Assembly (NCBI RefSeq): GCF_002118315.1
Contig: NZ_MTSZ01000003.1
Coordinates: 372,001-436,000, forward strand
Direction: 5' to 3'
Source of the DNA: Kiloniella majae
GTDB lineage: Bacteria; Pseudomonadota; Alphaproteobacteria; Kiloniellales; Kiloniellaceae
Length of the DNA stretch: 64,000 nt
Shown in pieces: positions 8,709 to 16,431 of this stretch (the first letter of the stretch is position 1; each line of letters opens with the position of its first letter). The translations under genes and the position numbers were made by a program. Below the pieces are notes generated by a model. It was not told the DNA's origin. It ran no database searches and saw only the letters and a list, made by a program, of their open reading frames with translations.

Positions 8709-9347
8709 ATGAGCGAAGCAAAAAAAGCCCAACTGTTAAGAGCGCTGTTATCCATTGTTCCTTTTGAGGGGTGGAGTGAGGCTGCTCTGGCGGAAGCTGG
8801 AAGCAATTGTGATCCTTCATCTCAAGATATTTCCATTCTATTTCCAAGAGGCATAACAGACGTATTGCGGTTTTATAATCAGCAGCTTGACCATCAGGTT
8901 ATGGAAACACTGGAAAAGAATGACTTGGCCGGCATGAAAGTACGTGACCGGATTACCTTGGCGGTGCGAACCAAGCTGGAACTCATGACAGCGGATCGTG
9001 AAGCTATTCGAAAAGGTGTGAGTTTCTTCACAATGCCACTTAAAGCAACCGAGGGGATGCATAACGTATATGATACTGTTGATGCCATGTGGCTAGCTGC
9101 TGGAGATACATCTACGGATTATAACTTTTATAGCAAGCGGTTGTTGCTTGCTGGTGTCTATAGTTCGACCCTTTTATTCTGGCTGGATGATAGCTCTGAA
9201 GATTTTGAAAAAACCTGGGCTTTCCTCGATCGCCGTATTGCTGAAGTTCTCAAAATCGGGGGCACATTAGGAAAAACAATTGGCAAGATAGGCGCGTTGG
9301 CGGATAAATTCCAGGCCTGCTCGCCTTTTACCAAAAGAAATCTTTAG
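8709..9347 (+). CDS. COQ9-family ubiquinone biosynthesis accessory protein
   Basis: The 212-residue protein fits the COQ9 family: the amphipathic start ending in VPFEGWSEAAL, LFPRGITDVLRFY in the first half, and the DYNFYSKRLLLAGVYSSTLLFWL signature in the second. COQ9 binds lipid and presents ubiquinone intermediates to hydroxylases at the membrane. The family has also been named the rpsU-divergently transcribed protein, and here rpsU indeed lies divergently, with def between them. Two starts are possible: the ATG at 8709 (AAGGA upstream) fits the family, while a GTG at 8628 also has an AGGA site and would add 27 residues. Confidence 0.87.
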   Translation: MSEAKKAQLLRALLSIVPFEGWSEAALAEAGSNCDPSSQDISILFPRGITDVLRFYNQQLDHQVMETLEKNDLAGMKVRDRITLAVRTKLELMTADREAIRKGVSFFTMPLKATEGMHNVYDTVDAMWLAAGDTSTDYNFYSKRLLLAGVYSSTLLFWLDDSSEDFEKTWAFLDRRIAEVLKIGGTLGKTIGKIGALADKFQACSPFTKRNL

Positions 9348-9372
9348 AGCCGATCATTAGCTCTCAGCTATT

Positions 9373-10227
9373 TTACCCAGAAATTTGATCGTGAAATAGT
9401 TTCTTGAGCCAACGGTTGGCTGCTTGGTTGCGGCCCTGCGCATTGATGACGAATTCTTGTCCTTTAGGGGCTGATTTTACCTGCCATCCCTCAGGTGTTG
9501 GAGCCCATTTGTCAGTGTTTAAATGGTAAGATAGTGCAGGTGTTGGATGCGCAAACCATTTGGGCAAATTCCAGATGGACCGTGTGGCGCCCTCTGCAGT
9601 TAAAACTCTGTTCTGATTGATCTGCGGGAAAATACCTGCCCCAGGAATATTGAGCTCTTGCCTTCCGACTTTTAGCCTGTCTTTCGCAATATAAAGGGTG
9701 TTGTTTGTACCGAAAGAATGGGTGAGATGAGGATGCTCGGCATAGGCAGGAAACTGTTTAGCGACCAGATGTATATCAGTCCCGATATTGATTATTTTTT
9801 GAACCTGTAACCAGCCGTAGATAACATGTAAATCTGGCTGTTTGGGCAAAGGACGAAGATTTTCATCTACGCGCCTGAACCAGCCAAAAAAGAGAAAAAG
9901 ATCTCCGACCGTGACGCCTTGATTGGCAAGATGTTGCTGAGCCGCACTATATTGTCCAAAACAACATCTCCAATCGGGGTGACGAGGAAGGCTGTCGGGA
10001 TAAAGGTCTGGATCCAGATGGGCTCTGTCTTGAGGGGAAGCTGCTTTGGGCTTTAGCTGCTCAATGACAGTTCCTAGACACCCAATTGGCGAAGCAATAT
10101 CCTGATAAGTCTTTGGACCCATCGGGTGAGGGATGGGGAGAGAAAACATCTCCCCGTTTGGGAGGATCGGGCTCGGACCACCGCCATATTGGGCGTCAAA
10201 ACCTTTTCGGCTCAGGATAATGCGCAT
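9373..10227 (-). CDS. Probable Nmad3-family (nucleotide modification associated domain 3) protein
   Basis: The 284-residue protein opens with MRIILSRKGFDAQYGGGPSP followed by ILPNGEMFSLPIP, which I recognise as the hallmark of the Nmad3 family that comparative genomics linked to DNA or nucleotide modification. Other conserved-looking blocks are HLDPDLYP, DLFLFFGWFR and HVIYGWLQV. No biochemical role is established for the family to my knowledge. It begins 19 bases after the preceding solute-binding protein gene on the same strand and may be co-transcribed with it. There is no methylase or restriction gene beside it. Confidence 0.65.
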   Translation of the reverse strand: MRIILSRKGFDAQYGGGPSPILPNGEMFSLPIPHPMGPKTYQDIASPIGCLGTVIEQLKPKAASPQDRAHLDPDLYPDSLPRHPDWRCCFGQYSAAQQHLANQGVTVGDLFLFFGWFRRVDENLRPLPKQPDLHVIYGWLQVQKIINIGTDIHLVAKQFPAYAEHPHLTHSFGTNNTLYIAKDRLKVGRQELNIPGAGIFPQINQNRVLTAEGATRSIWNLPKWFAHPTPALSYHLNTDKWAPTPEGWQVKSAPKGQEFVINAQGRNQAANRWLKKLFHDQISG

Positions 10228-10246
10228 CTGGTAATCATTGTATAGA

Positions 10247-11086
10247 TTAATTATTTAAGACTGTCGTTGGTGCTGGTAGGTGGGAACAGTAGTCGCCTGG
10301 GGCCAATTGATCAATTGGCACTATTTTAGCACGATAATTTGCAAGTCTTGCGGCCCACCTTGGGCTACGCTGGAGCTTGTTTATCAGTTTGATCAGGCCT
10401 TTGTCATTTACTCCGGTAAGCATAACTTTACGGTCAAAACTATTATGCTCGGCCAGATTTATTTTCTCAAAGAGGTGATGTTTCTTTATTAAATTACAAG
10501 CATTTATTTCCAACATGATGGCAACATCAATTCTTCCCGAGAGAAGCATTTGTGTTAACTGCCAGTCGTTATCTGCGTCAGTTCTTCTGGCTTGGTTTTT
10601 TGTCAGAAGAACCTCGATATTATTGTATTTGTAATTTTTTATGCCACCAAAAGAGGCGCCGATAAGATCATTGGGGCTTTTATAACTTTTTGTGTTTGTT
10701 GCTTCCCATACATAAACGCTGGTATCCAACATAATTCGATCTGACCAGAAAGTTTGAGATGGCATAATCTCTTTAAACCATCTGGGGTTGGCCCAAAGAA
10801 CGATTATGTTTTCTGTTTTAATCAGTTCATTAAGGCGTTTTCGCGGAACAACTTGTATATTGAAGCTGTGTTGTCCTTTACTTAAGCTTTCGAGTTCTTG
10901 GACAAGTTCATATGTTAAGCCCTGATTTTCGCCAGTAATAAAAGGGGGGACAGGGTGGTAGCTATAAAGAGTATAGGTTTCTGCTTTGGCACTACTTATA
11001 AAGCTAATCAAGATGATACCAAATACGATACCCAAATAATTAGAGGATGATGTGTTGCGTAATTTGTTTGCGCTACTTTTCCACAA
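10247..11086 (-). CDS. Periplasmic solute-binding family 3-like protein
   Basis: The 279-residue protein has a charged start, a hydrophobic stretch (YLGIVFGIILISFISS) and an AKA-type signal-peptidase site near residue 36. The mature part resembles the amino-acid-binding family 3 fold (SBP_bac_3): TYELVQELESL, LIGASFGGIKN and MLLSGRIDVAIM correspond to standard positions. No permease or ATPase gene is adjacent, so it may work as an orphan sensor or with a distant transporter. Proteins like this in Proteobacteria often have no known ligand. It precedes the Nmad3-like gene by 19 bases. Confidence 0.7.
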   Translation of the reverse strand: MWKSSANKLRNTSSSNYLGIVFGIILISFISSAKAETYTLYSYHPVPPFITGENQGLTYELVQELESLSKGQHSFNIQVVPRKRLNELIKTENIIVLWANPRWFKEIMPSQTFWSDRIMLDTSVYVWEATNTKSYKSPNDLIGASFGGIKNYKYNNIEVLLTKNQARRTDADNDWQLTQMLLSGRIDVAIMLEINACNLIKKHHLFEKINLAEHNSFDRKVMLTGVNDKGLIKLINKLQRSPRWAARLANYRAKIVPIDQLAPGDYCSHLPAPTTVLNN

Positions 11087-11185
11087 AACACGCGCTCCAA
11101 GAGGTAACTGTAGCAGAAATACAGACTACCATGCTTCTTTTGCGAAAAAGTTAATGAGTGCGATTGTATGCAGGTGGCGACGCTT

Positions 11186-12286
11186 TTAATTTCGCGGAAT
11201 GATCCGGGTGAAGTGCCCCATTTTTCGTCCAGGTTTGGCTTGGTCCTTACCATAGAGATGAAGTTTACTCGCAGGGTCAGAAAGTATTTCTTCCCACTTT
11301 TCAACATCGTCCCCCAGAAGGTTTGTCATAACGGCATCTGAATGACGGAATACGGAACCTAGGTTCAGTCCTGCAATGGAGCGTATAAATTGCTCAAATT
11401 GGGATGTCACACAGGCATCCATGGACCAATGGCCGGAATTGTGCGGACGGGGAGCCATTTCGTTGATCAGAATTTCATCATCTGTAGTGACAAACATCTC
11501 TACGGCCATCATGCCGACAAGTTCCATTTCTTCAGCCATATGCCGTGCCAGAGCTTCAGCTCGGTCACTGATTTTCTGTGAGATGCGCGCAGGTACGATC
11601 GTTTGATCCAGAATATGGTTTTTGTGGCGGTTTTCTACAGGAATGTAAGCCTGACAGTCACCTTGAATACTACGGGCGACAATCACTGAAATTTCCATAC
11701 GGAAATCCACAAGAGCCTCAACAACAAGTTCTGCTTGATCCAGATTTGGCGCGACTGCATTCCATGCATCGGTTAAATTCGTTTCCGCAGAAATAAAAGT
11801 TTGCCCTTTGCCATCGTATCCCATTTCTGTGGTTTTCAGAATGCAGGGGCGTCCCATATCCCTGACAACACGATCAAGTGATTCCGGATTTGTGACTTCC
11901 ATATAGCGTGTTGTCGGCACATTGATGGAGTTACAAAAGTCCTTTTCACGTAACCGATTTTGGCAAATATGCAGAACGTTAGGGCCGGGATTAACCGGGA
12001 CCCGATCAATCAGAAAGGCGGCTGTTTTGGCAGGAACATTTTCAAATTCGTAGGTGACAACATCTACGTGCTCAGCAAAGGCAGCAAGGGCTTTTTCATC
12101 ATCATAAGCTGCTGTTGTTGAGTATTTTGAAACTTCACTGGCTGGGCTATCTGCTTCAGGACAGTAGATATGGCAATGAAAGCCCAACTCTGCAGCGGCT
12201 GAGGCAGCCATTCTTCCAAGTTGCCCACCTCCAAGAATGCCAATAATGGAACCTGGGGCGAGTGGGGCTGAAAGCGATTTGCTCAT
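11186..12286 (-). CDS. purK: N5-carboxyaminoimidazole ribonucleotide synthase
   Basis: This ATP-grasp enzyme carboxylates AIR to N5-CAIR in purine synthesis. The N-terminus has IIGILGGGQLGRM, then VTYEFENVP, and the ATP-grasp core has CILKTTEMGYDGKGQ and EMAPRPHNSGHWSMDAC. The ATG at 12286 (366 residues) is preceded by TGGAGAC. A GTG five codons upstream would start inside that site and is unlikely. It lies 55 bases after purE and forms a purEK operon with it. Confidence 0.95.
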   Translation of the reverse strand: MSKSLSAPLAPGSIIGILGGGQLGRMAASAAAELGFHCHIYCPEADSPASEVSKYSTTAAYDDEKALAAFAEHVDVVTYEFENVPAKTAAFLIDRVPVNPGPNVLHICQNRLREKDFCNSINVPTTRYMEVTNPESLDRVVRDMGRPCILKTTEMGYDGKGQTFISAETNLTDAWNAVAPNLDQAELVVEALVDFRMEISVIVARSIQGDCQAYIPVENRHKNHILDQTIVPARISQKISDRAEALARHMAEEMELVGMMAVEMFVTTDDEILINEMAPRPHNSGHWSMDACVTSQFEQFIRSIAGLNLGSVFRHSDAVMTNLLGDDVEKWEEILSDPASKLHLYGKDQAKPGRKMGHFTRIIPRN

Positions 12287-12341
12287 AATCGTTGTCTCCA
12301 CGGATGTCCGTAAAACGTTACCTGAATATTACGTGTCTTAA

Positions 12342-12839
12342 CTATGGGGTATCAACTGGTTCAATGGCGACTGCATCCGTTTGCTTCTGTCGCCATTTGT
12401 CCAAGGCTTTGGCAATCTCTTCGTTCTGCAGGGCAAGTACAGAGCCAGACAGGAGGGCGGCATTAATCGCCCCGGCCTTGCCAATTGCGAGTGTCCCGAC
12501 AGGTACACCACCTGGCATCTGAACAATAGAGAGCAGACTGTCTTGCCCTTTCAAGCTTTTGCTTTCGATCGGAATACCAAACACAGGCAATGGTGTCATG
12601 GCTGCTGCCATCCCCGGTAAATGCGCAGCACCACCAGCACCTGCAATAATAATGCTTAGACCTCTGTCTCGCGCAGTCGTGGCATATTCCACCAGACGCT
12701 GCGGTGTTCTATGTGCAGATACGATACGCTTTTCGTAAGATATACCAAGAGCTTCGAGGGTTTCGGCCGCATGCTTCATCGTGGGCCAGTCGGATTGGCT
12801 ACCCATGATTATACCAACTTGCGGAGACTTCTCGGACAT
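12342..12839 (-). CDS. purE: N5-carboxyaminoimidazole ribonucleotide mutase
   Basis: The 165-residue class I PurE converts N5-CAIR to CAIR. The phosphate loop [13 protein letters not shown], the active-site HRTP ([12 protein letters not shown]) and [12 protein letters not shown] are all present. The ATG at 12839 has AGGA eight bases upstream and gives the family length; a start 12 codons further up is less likely. purE is the first gene of the purEK pair, so the operon promoter lies in 12840-13097, a 220-base AT-rich stretch shared with the divergent GGDEF gene. Confidence 0.95.
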   Translation of the reverse strand: MSEKSPQVGIIMGSQSDWPTMKHAAETLEALGISYEKRIVSAHRTPQRLVEYATTARDRGLSIIIAGAGGAAHLPGMAAAMTPLPVFGIPIESKSLKGQDSLLSIVQMPGGVPVGTLAIGKAGAINAALLSGSVLALQNEEIAKALDKWRQKQTDAVAIEPVDTP

Positions 12840-13097
12840 TGCTGAATCCTGATTTAGCTGTGTATTGGAGCGCATTATTAAGACGTGCGGGAAAAGAAGG
12901 CAAGTAAAGAGAACACTAAGTTTTGACCGTGAATTACTGTAAATTACAGTTTTTTTAGTAACCTTATGTAAAATGATTCTATATAAAGTGCATAAAGTAT
13001 TTATTTTTATGCCGTCTCGTTTATTGGGATTGCTCTAAATAACAGATGTTCTGGCAGGAAGCCGGAGTGAAAATAAAGCAAAGGGATTGCTTGTGGA

Positions 13098-13856
13098 ATG
13101 AAGGTCCAAAGACCAACTGGTGGAACTGGCTCTGTTAGCAGTGTCGGGCGTGTTTCAGCCGCACCTAGTGTAAAGCCTGCAAAAAAAGTTGAGGGAGTGT
13201 CCGATGCGACAGCTCCTGTGGATGTTGCCTCAATTGGCGGTATCCCCGAAGCCGAGTTCACACCAAAAGTTCGTGCCGCGATCGAGAAGCTGATGAAGGA
13301 GGTTCAAGACGTTCGTCAGGAGCTGGATCAGGCAAAAAAAAGGGTTGATTATCTCGAAAAACTTGCGGATCAGGATGTTTTGACGCCGGTTTTAAATCGT
13401 CGTGCCTTTGTACGTGAACTTGATCGAATGATGGCCTATAGCGAGCGCTATGAAGTTCCCGGCAGTGTCATTTATATTGATGTGAATGGCATGAAAGAAA
13501 TTAACGACGGATTAGGGCATGAAGCGGGGGATGAAGCGATTAAACATGTCGCGTCCACTTTGCTGAGGAATGTGCGTTCGTCAGATATTGTTGGACGATT
13601 GGGCGGGGATGAGTTTGGAGTTATTTTATTACAAGCTCCACCGGATATTGCCGCCGAAAAGGCACAATTTTTATCTACTGAAGTCGCCAAGACTGCTTTT
13701 GATTACGAAGGGAACTCGGTGAATGTTCATGTATCCCATGGCGTTCATAGCTTCCAAGGGGGAGATGCGGACGCAGCTCTCAAAGCGGCGGATATGGCAA
13801 TGTACGAGCAGAAAAAGGCCAAGCAAGAAGCTTCAGAAGAAACAGACGCTTCTTAA
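13098..13856 (+). CDS. Cytosolic GGDEF diguanylate cyclase with coiled-coil N-terminus
   Basis: The 252-residue protein makes cyclic di-GMP from two GTP. An Ala/Pro/Val-rich disordered start (1-45) leads to a short conserved segment GIPEAEFTPKVRAAI, a coiled coil (about 58-90) and a GGDEF domain. The active-site GGDEF is intact at 169-173, and the allosteric I-site RSSD (160-163) stands exactly five residues before it, so product inhibition should operate. There is no transmembrane or sensor domain. The layout resembles small soluble alphaproteobacterial cyclases such as DgcB of Caulobacter, in which the coiled coil drives dimerisation. Confidence 0.9.
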   Translation: MKVQRPTGGTGSVSSVGRVSAAPSVKPAKKVEGVSDATAPVDVASIGGIPEAEFTPKVRAAIEKLMKEVQDVRQELDQAKKRVDYLEKLADQDVLTPVLNRRAFVRELDRMMAYSERYEVPGSVIYIDVNGMKEINDGLGHEAGDEAIKHVASTLLRNVRSSDIVGRLGGDEFGVILLQAPPDIAAEKAQFLSTEVAKTAFDYEGNSVNVHVSHGVHSFQGGDADAALKAADMAMYEQKKAKQEASEETDAS

Positions 13857-13906
13857 CATCGAATAAAGCTAGCTAATGTTTTGAGATTTGTTGAGAGCGT
13901 AATGCT

Positions 13907-14122
13907 TTAGGCAATAATATCCGGGAGCAACTGACTTTCAATTCTGTTCATGCTGTCTTTGAGGTTAAGCTTTTTCTTTTTCAATCTTACGAGCTGTAAT
14001 TGATCAAAAGGCGCGTGTTCTTGCAGGCGGGCAATAACATCATCCATGTCTCGATGCTCTTGTTTGAGCCTTTCAAGTTCTTCGATTAGCTCTTTTCGAC
14101 TGCTACCTGTTGTATTTGCCAC
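13907..14122 (-). CDS. YdcH/DUF465 family small coiled-coil protein
   Basis: The 71-residue protein is mostly a charged helical hairpin (KELIEELERLKQEHRDMDDV, then LQLVRLKKKKLNLKDSMNRI). The LKKKKLNLKD motif near the C-terminal end is the DUF465 signature. Function is unknown. It converges on the GGDEF gene. A second, shorter member of the family is at 16023. Confidence 0.85.
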   Translation of the reverse strand: MANTTGSSRKELIEELERLKQEHRDMDDVIARLQEHAPFDQLQLVRLKKKKLNLKDSMNRIESQLLPDIIA

Positions 14123-14371
14123 GTGTTAGGGTCTCTTAAACTCACATTAACTGAAGGAGTTACTTATACTCTGACTTTAAAAATAAACATAGTTTTTGTG
14201 TAAGTTTTATTTCTAGAATGTCGAATTTTCAAGGAAGACACCAATATTGCCACCAATATTGTACTGTCAAAAGCGGAGCATTTGCTGTTTTGGGACCGTG
14301 ATCTTGAATACAAATAGAAGCGATTCGATAGTTTGTTCTTTATTCACAGTGCGCTATAAGCTGGTGGGACG
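14123..14371. promoter_or_regulatory. Intergenic region with tandem CACCAATATTG repeat
   Basis: CACCAATATTG occurs twice in tandem (14239-14249 and 14251-14261, 12-base period), and each copy contains the palindrome CAATATTG. It lies about 110 bases before the TIGR02444-family gene and on the far side of the DUF465 gene. The two divergent promoters must be here; the repeat could be a regulator site. Confidence 0.4.
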
Positions 14372-14917
14372 ATGTTTGATCAAAGCCAGTTACCTATAAA
14401 CCCTTTTTGGAATTTTTCGCTTGATGTCTATGGACAACAAGGGGTTGCACCTGCCTGTTTGGTTTTGCAGGAAAAATATGATCTGGACGTAAATTTGCTG
14501 CTCTTTTGTTGTTGGGCTGGCTTTTGCGGTAAGCAACTAAATTCAAAAGAACTGTCTGGTTTGATTTCCGGTATAGAAAAGTGGCGGGATCATGTCATTC
14601 AGCCTTTACGTGATATTCGAACCTGGATGAAGTCGGAAACGATTAACGGTTTTCGTCATACAGAAGGTTTGCGTGATCTGGTTAAAAATTCCGAATTATG
14701 GGCCGAAGCACTACAACAAAACTTTATGCACCTTCATATGACCCTTAGGCCAGCTCTTTTGCCTTCTTCAGAAATGGCGGCAAAGAATATGGTTTTGTAC
14801 CTGGAGCTCTGCGAGGTTGATGGGATTGGTACGGTGGATTGTGCCGACTTGGCCGCAATCGTTCGGGGCGGGTTCCCGGAGTTACCCCCCTTGGAAGCGG
14901 TTTGGCTTTTCCAGTAG
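14372..14917 (+). CDS. TIGR02444/DUF2390 family protein
   Basis: The 181-residue protein shows the family signature FWNFSLDVYGQQGVAPACL followed by the LDVNLLLFCCWAG segment and IEKWRDHVIQPLRDIR. Members are found across Alpha- and Gammaproteobacteria and have no known function. The N-terminal half is hydrophobic and helical but I see no clear membrane span. It is transcribed alone. Confidence 0.85.
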   Translation: MFDQSQLPINPFWNFSLDVYGQQGVAPACLVLQEKYDLDVNLLLFCCWAGFCGKQLNSKELSGLISGIEKWRDHVIQPLRDIRTWMKSETINGFRHTEGLRDLVKNSELWAEALQQNFMHLHMTLRPALLPSSEMAAKNMVLYLELCEVDGIGTVDCADLAAIVRGGFPELPPLEAVWLFQ

Positions 14918-15044
14918 GTAATTTGGGTAAATTTAGCCTTAGTTTTTTTGTATATTTTGTGGGTGTATATGTTGTGGGGCGAGGATCAGTTCTGCGGCAC
15001 TTATTTTATTAAAAAGCGCATCAGGAATGATGGTGCTTGAAAAA

Positions 15045-15632
15045 TTAAGACGCCGGGCGTTTCTTACTGTTTTCATCCCATCTGTTCATGCCCGGAAGTT
15101 CAATATCAAATAGATCAAGAATCCTGCCCAGGCTATAGTCCACCATCTCATCTAGGTTTTCTGGTCGGGCGTAAAACGCGGGAACGGGGGGCGCGATGAT
15201 TGCCCCTAGCTCGGAAAGGCTGGTCATGGTGCGAAGATGTCCAGTATGGAGCGGTGTTTCTCGCACCATGAGAACAAGTTTTCTGTGCTCTTTTAAAATA
15301 ACATCAGCTGAACGTGTTAAGAGACTCGAGGTTACACCGCTTGATATTTCAGACATGGTTCTGACAGAGCAAGGGGCGATAACCATCCCAAGGGTCCGGT
15401 AGGATCCACTGGAAAGACAGGCGGCAATGTCTTTAACGTTATGAGCAACGTCCGCAAGATTTTTGACATCCGCTACTTTGAGATCACTTTCGTAAGCTAA
15501 TGTAATTTCTGCAGAATTACTCATGATTAAGTGAGTTTCAATGTCGGTTGGTTGTAAGAGCTTAAGGAGCCGGATGCCATAGATAACACCGCTTGCACCG
15601 CTTATTCCGACAATGATTCTCTTCTTGGTCAT
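15045..15632 (-). CDS. ubiX: Flavin prenyltransferase UbiX
   Basis: The 195-residue enzyme makes prenylated FMN, the cofactor of the UbiD decarboxylase in ubiquinone synthesis. The flavoprotein start IIVGISGASGVIYGIRLL, the APCSVRTMSEISSG segment, VLMVRETPLH and the C-terminal GRILDLFDIE are all typical. ubiD is not in the window. The gene is monocistronic. Confidence 0.95.
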   Translation of the reverse strand: MTKKRIIVGISGASGVIYGIRLLKLLQPTDIETHLIMSNSAEITLAYESDLKVADVKNLADVAHNVKDIAACLSSGSYRTLGMVIAPCSVRTMSEISSGVTSSLLTRSADVILKEHRKLVLMVRETPLHTGHLRTMTSLSELGAIIAPPVPAFYARPENLDEMVDYSLGRILDLFDIELPGMNRWDENSKKRPAS

Positions 15633-16022
15633 GAGTAACTATCTTTCACATTTGTGATGAAAAAATGAAATATATGTTGGCTGACCCTTGGCAAGTTCAC
15701 CCGACAGGTCTACCATATACACACGCTGTCTTCTCAACAATGTTGTGGGTTTGGGTTGGTACGAAATATACAAGATAACTGCGGTTGGGACGCTTTGGAA
15801 ATATCCCATACACCAAAGCCGAATAAACGGCCAGCAGTCTTGGTTACGCCATCTCAAACATCATCAGTACTTCCCAAAAATTTTCTTAGGTATTGTAATG
15901 GAGATTTTTCATTAAAATTTCTGGTGCAGTAACGATTCCTGAGAAAGCTAGTTGAAGTCAATGTTCGCGACATTAAGTGTGATTGGTAGCAATTGAAACT
16001 TTGGTATTAGAGGGAGACGAAT
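15633..16022. other. Non-coding intergenic region
   Basis: This 390-base stretch separates ubiX from the small DUF465 gene. It should contain the ubiX promoter on the minus strand and the promoter of the small gene on the plus strand. A 72-codon minus-strand reading frame (15639-15857) has a composition unlike real proteins here and no binding site, so I treat it as chance. I see no repeat or strong hairpin. Confidence 0.5.
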
Positions 16023-16193
16023 ATGGCCACTGCTGAACGCATCGAGTCCTTGCGTACAAAACATGTTACATTAGAGAGCGCTATTGATCAGGAGAGTACG
16101 CGCCCGCATCCCGATGAATCCCTATTGATGTCACTTAAAAAGCAAAAGCTTCGCGTTAAAGACGAAATGCAAATGCTGAGTGAGCCGCATTAA
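16023..16193 (+). CDS. Short DUF465-like coiled-coil protein
   Basis: The 56-residue protein starts MATAERIESLRTKHVTLESA and ends with SLLMSLKKQKLRVKDEMQML. The closing LKKQKLRVKDEM mirrors the LKKKKLNLKDSM of the longer DUF465 protein at 13907-14122, so it is probably a second member of that family. GAGGGAGAC just before the ATG is a good ribosome binding site. A terminator follows 53 bases after the stop, supporting a real monocistronic gene. Confidence 0.8.
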   Translation: MATAERIESLRTKHVTLESAIDQESTRPHPDESLLMSLKKQKLRVKDEMQMLSEPH

Positions 16194-16245
16194 TAAATGC
16201 TGAGGTACTTTAGGTGCCCAATGCTTGCATTCGAATAAAACAAAG

Positions 16246-16279
16246 CACCCGTCTGGATGATAACTGGGCGGGTGTTTTT
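16246..16279 (+). terminator. Rho-independent terminator after the small DUF465 gene
   Basis: CACCCG (16246-16251) pairs with CGGGTG (16269-16274), followed by TTTTTG. Confidence 0.85.
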
Positions 16280-16431
16280 GTTATCTTAGCTGTAAAAAAT
16301 TTGTAAAATAATTATCTAATAGAGCTTTCTGTCTGTAGGGGAAATTGATCCTCTATCCAATATGCAGCAAGCTATTCGAACCGGTCGGGGAGGCTGGAGA
16401 TAAAAATTATATAATCATGTTGGGACACATC

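Noticed and set aside
15639-15857. 72-codon minus-strand reading frame upstream of ubiX
   Set aside because: No ribosome binding site, odd composition with many Trp and Cys residues, and it occupies the expected ubiX promoter region.
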